From contig JAKVCD010000009.1 of assembly GCA_022446815.1 (NCBI GenBank), positions 186,001 through 250,000 on the forward strand: 64,000 bases of DNA, in the 5' to 3' direction. Under the pieces are notes generated by a model. The model was not told where the DNA came from and made no database searches. It saw only the letters and a list, made by a program, of their open reading frames with translations. Origin of the DNA: Planctomycetota bacterium. Its GTDB lineage: Bacteria; Planctomycetota; UBA1135; GCA-002686595. A program made the position numbers and the translations under genes. This document shows, one piece after another, positions 56,710 through 64,000 of this stretch (the stretch's first letter is position 1; each line of letters opens with the position of its first letter).

Positions 56710-57929
56710 GCGGTCGCTATGACGTGATCGTCATAGGCGGTGGGATCTTTGGCTGTGCAGTGGCGTGGAGCCTCGCGCGCCGTGGAGTCGGACGCGTGCT
56801 CGTCCTTGAGCGCGCTGAGATCGGGAGCCAGAGCACCTCTCGCGCGGCGTCGGTTTTGACCTGTGTCGCGGGCCACGCCGCGAAGAGCGCGATCTTTCAA
56901 GAGACCTGGGACGTCATGCCGGCGCTTGAGCAAGAGCTCGGCGAGCCGCTAGGGGTGCATGAGGTTGGGAGTCTGCATGTCGCTAGGTCGGAGGTGAACA
57001 AGCGCGCCCTAGATGGACAGGTCGCCCTCGCCGCAGAGGTCGGAGAGGTCGCAGTTGAGTGGGAGCCCGAACGCGCTCGTGAGCGGGTGCGATGGCTCGA
57101 TGTCCGCGAGGGAGACAGGAGCTTGTTCCTGCCTCGCGCTGGCTACGTAGACTCTTATCTCTTCGCGACGGCCTACGCTCGCGCGGCGCGGGCGCGTGGT
57201 GTTGAGCTCCGGACAGGGGCGGAGGTTCATGAGCTGCGCTTGGAGGCCGGGCGCGTGACAGGTGTCAGGGCTGACATCGGGGAGCTTGAGGCGGAGTGGG
57301 TCGTGAACTGCGCTGGGCCATGGGCCGGCGTCCTCTCAGCGCAGGTGGGCTGCCACTTGCCGATGGCGCCAGTGCGCAGCCAGTACTGGATCACTGAGGA
57401 GCGAGGAGAGTTCGACACGGAGCAGCCGATGCTCTTCCTCCCTGACGTCCCCGCTTATACGAGAGCGGAGGTCGGCGGCCTGCTCTTTGGCCTCCGCGGT
57501 GGGGTCTCGCCAGCGAGAGATCCGCGCGCTCTCCCCTCGGACCTCGGGGCGCTGGAGTTCAGCGAGGATCCGGAGGGGTGGGACACCCTCGCAGCGGCTG
57601 GAGGGGTGTTCTCTAGCTTCTTTCCGCTCTTGGAGTCGGTAGGGCTAGCGCACTACGTGAGCGGTCCCTCGACATACACACCGGACAGCGACTTCATCCT
57701 CGGAGCATGTGACGGGGTCGAGGGATACCTCGTCGCGACCGGATGCTGCGGCTCGGGGATCGCCGCTTCGGGTGGTGTAGGCCGCGCTCTCGCCGAGCTC
57801 ATCGTAGAGGGCGTGAGCAGCCTCGACCTCTCTCGCTTCTCGCCCGACCGCTTTGGCGAGCTCGACGCCTTCGACCCCGAGTGGTTGGCGCGCTGCGCCG
57901 CGACACGAGCGGCCAAGAGCGTCTGCTAG
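56706..57929 (+). CDS. FAD-dependent oxidoreductase of the D-amino acid oxidase/sarcosine oxidase family
   Basis: The 407-residue protein has the N-terminal FAD Rossmann motif DVIVIGGGIFGCAVAWSLARRG (about 5-26), the NCAGPWAG motif near 201, and the C-terminal GYLVATGCCGSGI closing the FAD site. It resembles sarcosine or dimethylglycine oxidases and other DAO-type enzymes that oxidise amines. Its GTG start overlaps the sirtuin stop (GTGA). Its TAG stop and the TAG of the opposite-strand gene both lie in a shared CTAG (57926-57929). Substrate unknown. Confidence 0.85.
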   Translation: MSGRYDVIVIGGGIFGCAVAWSLARRGVGRVLVLERAEIGSQSTSRAASVLTCVAGHAAKSAIFQETWDVMPALEQELGEPLGVHEVGSLHVARSEVNKRALDGQVALAAEVGEVAVEWEPERARERVRWLDVREGDRSLFLPRAGYVDSYLFATAYARAARARGVELRTGAEVHELRLEAGRVTGVRADIGELEAEWVVNCAGPWAGVLSAQVGCHLPMAPVRSQYWITEERGEFDTEQPMLFLPDVPAYTRAEVGGLLFGLRGGVSPARDPRALPSDLGALEFSEDPEGWDTLAAAGGVFSSFFPLLESVGLAHYVSGPSTYTPDSDFILGACDGVEGYLVATGCCGSGIAASGGVGRALAELIVEGVSSLDLSRFSPDRFGELDAFDPEWLARCAATRAAKSVC

Positions 57930-58882
57930 AGCTGAAAGAGCGCGCCCTCAGCGCACACGTTGTGCCCAGCAGTTCGGACGTGCGCGGCTGCTTGGCTGCC
58001 TGGCGTGGCTGCGGGGTTGGAGTGATTCAGGTGGAGGAAGTGGACCCGATCACGGACCTCAGCGGGCAGCTCTCGGAAGCGCTCGATGGACTCGACGATG
58101 AAGGGGTGCGGGATCTCAGACATGTCTCGACCAGGGAGCTCGTCGGGGCCGTAGAAGGTCGCGTCGATCAGGGCGTAGTCGACCTCCTGCAAGAGCTCAT
58201 TGATGTCGGTGTCAAAGCGCTCCCACTTGTCGATGTCCGGGAGGAAGAGGAGCGATCGCTCCGGGCCACGTATGATCCAGGCGAAGGTGTCGGAGAATTC
58301 GTCACGGTGGGGCACCAGGATGGCTTCGACGCTCAGATTTGGTCGGAGTTCCACGGGGGCGCCGGGCTGGACGGGGCGGCACTCGATTTGGTCCATGTCT
58401 ACGAGCTGACTCCAGGGTCCGTTCGCCGTGAGGAAGTTCGCCATGCGCTCAGAGCAGTAGACTGGCAGGTCGTTTGCGCCATAGGCCTCACGCCCAAAAT
58501 GAGCCAGGCCGGTGTAGTGCCCAAAGTGCGCGTGGGTGATAAAGACACCGTCGAATGGGGCAGGCCTACCACCGTCAGAGCGGCTCCTAGGAGCGCCGTG
58601 ACCGCGGGAGAGTTCGAGCTGCAGCGGGATGTCAGGGGTAGCCTCAAAGAGCCAGCGATGGCCAGAGGAAGGCTCAACGAGCAAGAGGCAGGTTCGCAGC
58701 CGACGCAGACTCGGATCTCTTCTTGCGGCTTCGCAGCAAGGTCTCTCGCAGCCTAGCTGAGGGAGGCCGCCGTCTTGGGCGGTGCCTAGTGCCAGCACAT
58801 AGGGGCTCGCCTGGATGGGTTGCTTCCCTGCCTCTGGGTCAGCGCAGCTGGTAGCGAAGAGGGTGAGGAGGAGGGCGCGCAT
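57926..58882 (-). CDS. PqqB-like metallo-beta-lactamase-fold hydrolase with a possible lipoprotein signal
   Basis: The 318-residue protein starts MRALLLTLFATSCAD, and ATSC resembles a lipobox (C13). The body matches PqqB and related hydrolases: LGTAQDGGLPQLGC near 31-44, the metal motif FITHAHFGHYTGL (HxHxxH with Gly for Asp) and the C-terminal FLHLNHSNPA. PqqB itself is cytoplasmic and joins PQQ synthesis; no other pqq gene is in the window, and an exported form would need another role. The annotation as PqqB-like, not PqqB, is therefore deliberate. Confidence 0.75.
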   Translation of the reverse strand: MRALLLTLFATSCADPEAGKQPIQASPYVLALGTAQDGGLPQLGCERPCCEAARRDPSLRRLRTCLLLVEPSSGHRWLFEATPDIPLQLELSRGHGAPRSRSDGGRPAPFDGVFITHAHFGHYTGLAHFGREAYGANDLPVYCSERMANFLTANGPWSQLVDMDQIECRPVQPGAPVELRPNLSVEAILVPHRDEFSDTFAWIIRGPERSLLFLPDIDKWERFDTDINELLQEVDYALIDATFYGPDELPGRDMSEIPHPFIVESIERFRELPAEVRDRVHFLHLNHSNPAATPGSQAAAHVRTAGHNVCAEGALFQL

Positions 58883-58891
58883 GCCGAGAGC

Positions 58892-59476
58892 CTAGTCGAA
58901 GGTGAGGTCGAAGAGGCGAGTGACTGAGGGGTCGGTGTTGAGGCCGCTCAGCTCATCAGGTCCGAACCATCCCAGCTCAAGGGACTCCTCGGAGATGACC
59001 TCACGTGCCCCCTCGGGCGCGCGCCCTAGGAAGCGCACGTCGAGGTGCAGGTGCTCCGGCTCATCACCTCGGGCGGGGATGCTGTGGATGTCGAGGTCGA
59101 AGGGCGAGGGGTCGAGGAGGATGCCCTCGATGCCGCTCTCTTCAGTGCCCTCACGGAGAGCCGCAGCTGGGAGGTTCGCGTCGCCGTCTACGTGCCCGCC
59201 TAGCTGCAGCCAGCGGCCGAGCTTGGCGTGATGGGTTAAGAGGGCGCGCTCCTCAGCGTGGTCTAAGAGGAAGCACGCCGCGGTGAGGTGTCCCTCGAGG
59301 CAGGTGCGCTCGTGGGCGTCCGTAGGATGAGCGTCGATGAAGGCCAGCATCTCTTCACGGAAGCGGGCCTGCTCCTCGTCTCTGGGGAGATAGGACTCCA
59401 AGAGCAGCCTCGCGACCTCGAGGTCGGGGGCGGGGCTCCCGTCGATCTGCTGGAACGCGCGAGGGCTCTCGGGCAC
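58892..59476 (-). CDS. Nudix hydrolase
   Basis: The 194-residue protein has a Nudix box, GHVDGDANLPAAALREGTEESGI in the middle of the chain, keeping the REGTEESG metal-binding core. The first Glu of the consensus (after Gx5) is Ala, a variant also seen in related families, so the activity may still be intact. The enzyme should cleave a nucleoside diphosphate linked to another group; its substrate is unknown. The start is GTG at 59476. It sits eight bases downstream of ettA on the same strand. Confidence 0.82.
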   Translation of the reverse strand: MPESPRAFQQIDGSPAPDLEVARLLLESYLPRDEEQARFREEMLAFIDAHPTDAHERTCLEGHLTAACFLLDHAEERALLTHHAKLGRWLQLGGHVDGDANLPAAALREGTEESGIEGILLDPSPFDLDIHSIPARGDEPEHLHLDVRFLGRAPEGAREVISEESLELGWFGPDELSGLNTDPSVTRLFDLTFD

Positions 59477-59484
59477 GACGTGGC

Positions 59485-61185
59485 TCAGGGCTGGCGCAGG
59501 AGCCTGCGGTAGCGCCGCGCGCGCGAGTCAGGGCCTACGCCTCGCTTCTCACGGTCAGTCTTGCGCCACTCTGAGTAGGCCTCGTAGTCGCCGGGATAGA
59601 AGTTCACCTCGGGCTCGCCGTTCGCATCGATCCCCTCGAAGGAGAGGATGTGCGTGCAGATTCTATTGAGGAAGTACCGGTCGTGGCTGACGACGATGGC
59701 GCTGCCGGGGTACTCGCTGATGGCGTCCTCGAGTACGCGCAGCGTCTCGAGGTCGAGGTCGTTCGTAGGTTCGTCTAGGAGGATGACGTTCGCTGGCTCC
59801 CGCAGCATCTTCGCGAGGAGCACGCGGTTGCGCATACCGCCAGAGCACTCGCCGAGGAGCTTGGACTGATCGTCGCCGCGGAAGTTGAAGCGCGCCACGT
59901 ACGCGCGACCGTCAAGGGTCTTGCCTCCAAAGGGAATCTGCTCGTTCCCCTCGGTGATGTTCTCGTAGACGGTCTTGTCATCGTCTAGGACGAGCCTGGA
60001 CTGATCGAGGTAGACGATCTTGACAGTGGAGCCGACCGAGACGTCTCCGGAGTCAGGGGTCTCCTTTTCGAGGATCATCTTCAGCAGGGTGGACTTGCCC
60101 ATCCCGTTGGCTCCGACGATGCCGAGGATGGCGCCGGGGGGCAGGGTGAAGGTGAGGTCCTTGATGAGGGTGCGCTCGCCGAAGCCCTTGTTGAGGTCTC
60201 GCACCTCGATGACCTTGTCGCCTAGGCGCGGCCCCGGGGGGATGCGCAGGTCGACCTCATCGAGCTGCGCCTCGGGGCGCATGTCTTGGAGCTCTTTGAA
60301 GCGGTTTAGGCGCGCCTTCGCGCGCTTCATCCGGGCGGCGGGGGTGCGACTCTTCCACTCGAGCTCGCGCTGGAACATCTTCTCGGTGCGAGCCTCGGCT
60401 TGCTTCTTCACATCGAGCAGCTTGCGCTTCTGGTCGAGGAAGTCGGAGTAGTTGCCCTTCCACGGGATGCCGAGGCCGCGGTCGATCTCGAGGATCCAGT
60501 CGACGACGTTGTCGAGGAAGTAGCGGTCGTGGGTGATGAGCAGGACCATGCCGGGGTACTCGGCGAGGTGCTTCTCGAGCCACTCAACAGTCTCTGCGTC
60601 GAGGTGGTTCGTAGGCTCGTCGAGGAGGAGCATGTCGGGCTGGCTCATGAGGAGTTGGCACAGCGCGACGCGCCTCCGCTCGCCACCGGAGAGCTTGCCA
60701 GCGACGGCGTCGAAGGGCGGGAGGCAGAGCGCAGCGGCGGCCTGCTCGAGGTGGCTGTCGAGGTTCCAGGCGTTCTTCAGCGCGATCTCCTCGTCGAGGC
60801 GCGCCATCTCGTCGGCGAGCTTCATCATCTCGTCGTCGTCAGTCACGGTGCCCATGGACTCGGCGACCTCGTTGTAGCGGTCGGTGAGTCCTCTGATAGG
60901 GGCGACCGCTATCTCGAGGTTCTCCGCGACGGTCTTGTCGTCCTCGAGCTCGGGCTCCTGCGAGAGGAAGCCGATGCTGACGCCCGCGTTGGGCTTGGCG
61001 GTCCCCTCGAACTTGGTGTCGAGCCCCGCGATGATTTGGAGGAGGGTGCTCTTTCCTGCGCCGTTGCGCCCGATCACGCCGATCTTGGCGCCCTCGAGGA
61101 AGGAGAGAGTGATGCCCTTCAGGATCTCGTCCTGACCGTATGACTTCCGCAGGTCTTGCAGCTGATAGATGATCTTGTCGCCCAT
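59485..61185 (-). CDS. ettA: energy-dependent translational throttle protein EttA (ABC-F)
   Basis: EttA binds the ribosomal E site and gates the first peptide bond according to ATP supply. The 566-residue protein has two ABC domains: GRNGAGKST and LSGGERRRVALC in the first, GANGMGKST and ECSGGMRNRVLLAK in the second, with Walker B segments LLLDEPTNHLDAE and ILLDEPTNDLDLE. Between them is the charged PtIM linker (KQAEARTEKMFQRELEWKSR-like helix). No membrane domain is present, as expected for ABC-F. ATG 61185 opens MGDKIIYQLQDLRKSYG, matching family starts; the frame is open to 61218. Confidence 0.93.
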   Translation of the reverse strand: MGDKIIYQLQDLRKSYGQDEILKGITLSFLEGAKIGVIGRNGAGKSTLLQIIAGLDTKFEGTAKPNAGVSIGFLSQEPELEDDKTVAENLEIAVAPIRGLTDRYNEVAESMGTVTDDDEMMKLADEMARLDEEIALKNAWNLDSHLEQAAAALCLPPFDAVAGKLSGGERRRVALCQLLMSQPDMLLLDEPTNHLDAETVEWLEKHLAEYPGMVLLITHDRYFLDNVVDWILEIDRGLGIPWKGNYSDFLDQKRKLLDVKKQAEARTEKMFQRELEWKSRTPAARMKRAKARLNRFKELQDMRPEAQLDEVDLRIPPGPRLGDKVIEVRDLNKGFGERTLIKDLTFTLPPGAILGIVGANGMGKSTLLKMILEKETPDSGDVSVGSTVKIVYLDQSRLVLDDDKTVYENITEGNEQIPFGGKTLDGRAYVARFNFRGDDQSKLLGECSGGMRNRVLLAKMLREPANVILLDEPTNDLDLETLRVLEDAISEYPGSAIVVSHDRYFLNRICTHILSFEGIDANGEPEVNFYPGDYEAYSEWRKTDREKRGVGPDSRARRYRRLLRQP

Positions 61186-61362
61186 AACGGGGGAAGAATA
61201 GCGGCGGAGGGCCGCCATGTCTCCATCTCGTAGGGGAGAGCTGCTAGCGAGGCGTATCAGGCGGCTGGGGTCACAGGAGATGAGCGCCTTTCTGGGCGTG
61301 GGACGCTATCCTGTCGCACTCAGAATTCCCGCCCGACCCAACTCACTACCCAAAGCACCCCT

Positions 61363-62916
61363 ATGGATTTCCTCAGCGAACTCGGCATCAAGGCATCGAA
61401 CGGCGAGGTGATCGACCCCAGCGGAGTCGCGAACTCTGGCGCCTACTGCGGAGAGTGGCTCGAGACGACCGGCGAGCTCCTTGAGAGCCGGAACCCTGCA
61501 ACTGGAGAGGTGATCGCCTACGTCCAGCAGGCCACGGCGGAGGAGTACGAGCAGGTGATGGAGGCTGCGCAGGAGGCCTTCGCTCGTTGGCGCTCCGTCC
61601 CCGGGCCCGTGCGCGGTGAGGTGGTCCGGAAGATTGGCAACGCGATCCGTGAGAAGAAGGACGCCCTAGGTAGGCTGATCACGCTCGAGATGGGCAAGAT
61701 CCTCCAGGAGGGGTGGGGTGAAGTGCAGGAGGCGATCGACATCGCTGACTTCGCGGTCGGGCAGTCCAGGATGCTCTATGGCCTCTCGATGCACTCTGAG
61801 CGACCCGCCCACGCGATGCGCGAGCAGTGGCATCCGCTTGGCTCGGTTGGGATCATCACCGCCTTCAACTTCCCCATGGCGGTGTGGGCATGGAACGCTG
61901 CGCTCGCCTATGTGTGTGGAGACGCGTGCGTCTGGAAGCCGTCTAGCTCCACGCCCCTCTGCGGCATCGGCCTCACGAACGTCGTCCGCCCTGTCCTCGA
62001 GGAGGAGGGCTTCGGCGCCTTGGCGAGCCTATGTATCGGGTCGGGCCGCGAGGTCGGGCAGAAGATGCTAGAGGACCAGCGTCTGCCGCTCGTCTCCTTC
62101 ACTGGCTCCACCGCGGTCGGCCGCCGCGTCGGCGCGACGGTCGCTGAGCGCTTTGGGCGTACGATCCTGGAACTCGGAGGGAACAACGCCGTCGTCCTGA
62201 TGGAGGACGCTGACTTAAACATCGCGATCCCCTCGATCGTTTTCGGCGCGGTCGGGACTGCTGGACAGCGCTGCACCAGCACGCGACGCGTCTTGGTCCA
62301 CGAGTCCATCGCGGATGACGTGGAGGCACGGCTCATCAAGGCTTACGGGCAGGTCCAGATCGGTGACCCCTCAGATGAGTCGACCCTCTGCGGTCCGCTC
62401 GTTGACGCGAGCGCGATCGAGGCCATGGACGGCGCCATCGAGCGTGTGCAGGCCGAGGGCGGCGAGCTGATTCACGGCGGCGGCAAGGCGACAGGTGGTG
62501 GGCTCGCTGAAGGTGGGCACTACGTGACCCCTGCGATCGTGCGGGCGGAGAATCACTATGAGACGGTGCAGGAGGAGACCTTCGCGCCGGTCCTTTACAT
62601 CATCAGGGTCAAGGACCTCGATGACGCCATCGCGAAGCACAACGATGTCCCCCAAGGCCTCTCCTCAGCCATGTTCACGATGAACATGCGTTACGCCGAG
62701 CAATTCCTCTCCGCCACCGGCTCAGACTGCGGGATCGCGAACGTGAACATTGGCACCTCTGGCGCTGAGATTGGCGGCGCCTTTGGTGGTGAGAAGGAGA
62801 CCGGCGGTGGTAGGGAGTCGGGGTCCGACTCTTGGAAGGCCTACATGCGCAGGCAGACCAACACCGTCAATTACTCAACGGACCTTCCCTTGGCGCAGGG
62901 TATTCAGTTCGGCTGA
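61363..62916 (+). CDS. aldehyde dehydrogenase of the ALDH7 type (alpha-aminoadipic semialdehyde dehydrogenase-like)
   Basis: The 517-residue enzyme has the general base E270 in LELGGNNAVVLMEDADL and the catalytic cysteine C304 in GTAGQRCTSTRR. ELGGNNA and this cysteine loop are characteristic of ALDH7/antiquitin (AmaB, Pcd), which oxidises aminoadipic semialdehyde in lysine breakdown. NAD-binding NFPMAVWAWNAALAYVCGD is near 168-186. The start has no Shine-Dalgarno and follows the A/C-rich CCCAAAGCACCCCT. A candidate -10 box TATCCT is at 61311-61316. It is divergent from ettA across 177 bases. Confidence 0.9.
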   Translation: MDFLSELGIKASNGEVIDPSGVANSGAYCGEWLETTGELLESRNPATGEVIAYVQQATAEEYEQVMEAAQEAFARWRSVPGPVRGEVVRKIGNAIREKKDALGRLITLEMGKILQEGWGEVQEAIDIADFAVGQSRMLYGLSMHSERPAHAMREQWHPLGSVGIITAFNFPMAVWAWNAALAYVCGDACVWKPSSSTPLCGIGLTNVVRPVLEEEGFGALASLCIGSGREVGQKMLEDQRLPLVSFTGSTAVGRRVGATVAERFGRTILELGGNNAVVLMEDADLNIAIPSIVFGAVGTAGQRCTSTRRVLVHESIADDVEARLIKAYGQVQIGDPSDESTLCGPLVDASAIEAMDGAIERVQAEGGELIHGGGKATGGGLAEGGHYVTPAIVRAENHYETVQEETFAPVLYIIRVKDLDDAIAKHNDVPQGLSSAMFTMNMRYAEQFLSATGSDCGIANVNIGTSGAEIGGAFGGEKETGGGRESGSDSWKAYMRRQTNTVNYSTDLPLAQGIQFG

Positions 62917-63238
62917 GCTCGACTTTCGTCGCTCTTGACGTTGGCGGTCTTGCGACCCTCCATGGCGGGGGGTCGCGCTCGCCTCTAGCTCTTCTTTGAC
63001 GCTCGCTCTCTGCCTTAGAGGGTGAATAATCTGACTTCCTAGATTCCCTTGGAGCCTCTGCATGCTTGCAAGTTAGGAAGTCCCAATGTTGTGTGCCTGG
63101 AAGCCTTGTTGGATTGCTGGGAAAGTAGGAATCTGTAACTGAGGAGATGGCTTGCGATGGACAGATTTGCCCCACCGCAGGTTTGAGTATTGCTAGCCAA
63201 CCGCTTTGTTCGAAGCTTCCTGGCAACAAAGAGGAGAT
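62917..63238. other. 322-base intergenic region
   Basis: The region is lower in GC than its surroundings and has no credible gene. TTGACG (62996-63001) and AATAAT (63025-63030) are 23 bases apart, too far for a clean promoter. GAGGAG immediately before 63239 belongs to the next gene. I saw no riboswitch, terminator or tRNA. Confidence 0.5.
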
Positions 63239-64000
63239 ATGGTCAGCTACAAAAGGGCTGCTCGCTTTCTGGGCGCGCCCGCGGTTCTAGTCATTGCTTC
63301 CGCGCTCTCTAGCGCAGGAGATCTCTACGTCGATCCTGGCGCCTCGGGCAACGAGTCTGGGGCCAACTGGGCGAACGCCTATGTCCGCTTGAGCGACGCC
63401 CTCGAAGGCTCTCAAGCGGGGGATCGGATCATCGTCGCAGGTGGTACGTACAGACCCGATCGATCTGAGCTGTTCCCGAACGGAGATGGGGATCGCTTCG
63501 CCACATTCCTCATCGAGCACGAACTGAGCATCTTGGGCGGCTTCGCGGGCTCTGTGAACCCCGCAAACCCAAATCAAAACAACCCGATCGTCTACGCGAC
63601 GATCCTCTCTGGTGACCTCGAAGGGAATGACAGGGGCGTGCTCAATCCCTTGACGATCAACCCCTCTGCTACACAACGGCAAGACAATTCTGCGCACGTA
63701 GTGACCATCGCTCCGAGGGGAGGAAGCGAGAATGGGATCGTCAGCGTGTTCATGGCGGACTTGGTGATTGAGGGCGGCTTCGCCCGTGAGGCTCAGACTC
63801 CCGCTGGTGAGCCGGACCCCACGATCGGGGCTGGGCTGCTCTGCTCTCCTGGAGACGGTGCGCAGGGGCTCGCGGTCACGATGGAGCGCTGCGCCCTTCG
63901 AGGCAACTTTGCCAAGACCTCTGGCGGTGGCGTCGCCTCGTTGGGCAGCGGACTCGTTATGCGCGACTGCACGCTGGAGAGTAACGTGGCCCGCTTCGGC
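63239..64000 (+). CDS. exported right-handed beta-helix protein, 3' end outside window
   Basis: The first 254 residues are present, and no stop occurs before the window ends. A signal peptide ends near residue 27 (LVIASALSSAG). The next part, LYVDPGASGNESGANWANAYVRLSDAL, is the opening typical of exported pectate lyase-fold proteins of Planctomycetota and related bacteria, where ordered strand repeats follow (IIVAGGTYRP, MERCALRGNFAKTSGGGVASLGSG, MRDCTLESNVARFG). The ATG at 63239 has GAGGAG just upstream. It may be a large surface or adhesive protein, but function is not shown. Confidence 0.8.
   Translation, partial: MVSYKRAARFLGAPAVLVIASALSSAGDLYVDPGASGNESGANWANAYVRLSDALEGSQAGDRIIVAGGTYRPDRSELFPNGDGDRFATFLIEHELSILGGFAGSVNPANPNQNNPIVYATILSGDLEGNDRGVLNPLTINPSATQRQDNSAHVVTIAPRGGSENGIVSVFMADLVIEGGFAREAQTPAGEPDPTIGAGLLCSPGDGAQGLAVTMERCALRGNFAKTSGGGVASLGSGLVMRDCTLESNVARFG

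Noticed and set aside
57743-58756. Open frame of 337 codons on the plus strand
   Set aside because: Overlaps the oxidoreductase end in another frame and the PqqB-like gene in antisense; no supporting similarity.

Overview
The window is a 64 kb chromosomal segment of a GC-rich Gram-negative bacterium. A Kdo transferase (waaA), an ABC exporter of the O-antigen type, an RND efflux pump and lipoprotein processing (lspA) imply an outer membrane with lipopolysaccharide. GTG and TTG starts are common and many start codons lack a Shine-Dalgarno. Several secreted or membrane-anchored proteins (HEAT repeat proteins, a multihaem cytochrome, a beta-helix protein, a zinc-ribbon membrane protein) and a McsB-type arginine kinase outside a Gram-positive context recall Planctomycetota or a related lineage. 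That placement is inference; no rRNA or tRNA gene was seen. Almost all of the window is coding, and no insertion sequence, prophage or CRISPR array was found.

Layout: 1-485 is the 5' part of a zinc-ribbon membrane protein on the minus strand. 644-4497 is uvrB-uvrC, facing a Xer-type recombinase. 5546-8096 carries lspA, a dihydroorotate dehydrogenase and a two-domain response regulator. 8237-13808 carries secA, waaA and metK, with structured leaders before secA and metK and a strong terminator after metK. 13950-18222 holds a pseudopilin-like protein, a UbiA-family prenyltransferase and a five-haem cytochrome fused to HEAT repeats. 18346-25417 is mostly metabolic: an aminotransferase, threonine aldolase, phosphohexomutase, small lipoprotein, HEAT protein and arginase.

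25429-30964 is the most striking part: a tight three-gene unit of an ABC permease (Wzm type), an ABC ATPase with a C-terminal glycan-recognition-like domain (Wzt type) and an 1116-residue protein that joins a SAM methyltransferase to a very long coiled coil. The coiled coil contains twelve consecutive repeat steps of exactly 46 residues. This resembles the logic of WbdD/Wzt O-antigen systems, in which a modifying enzyme on a coiled-coil ruler caps a polysaccharide and the transporter recognises the cap. Here there is no kinase domain and the rod is much longer.

30971-45188 holds an SLC13-type transporter, mcsB, moaA, a FecR-like exported protein, a HAD-fold protein that has lost its catalytic aspartates, a family 4 glycosyltransferase, a STAS protein divergent from a GAF-SpoIIE phosphatase, a DUF58/BatA-like pair and a large secreted GH99-like protein. 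45198-48605 is the clpX-clpP-tig proteostasis cluster on the minus strand. 48779-53663 is an RND pump operon. 53669-64000 holds an SRPBCC protein, a gamma-glutamyltransferase, a class III-like sirtuin coupled to an FAD oxidoreductase, a PqqB-like metallo-hydrolase with a possible lipoprotein signal, a Nudix protein, ettA, an ALDH7-type dehydrogenase and the start of a secreted beta-helix protein cut by the window edge.
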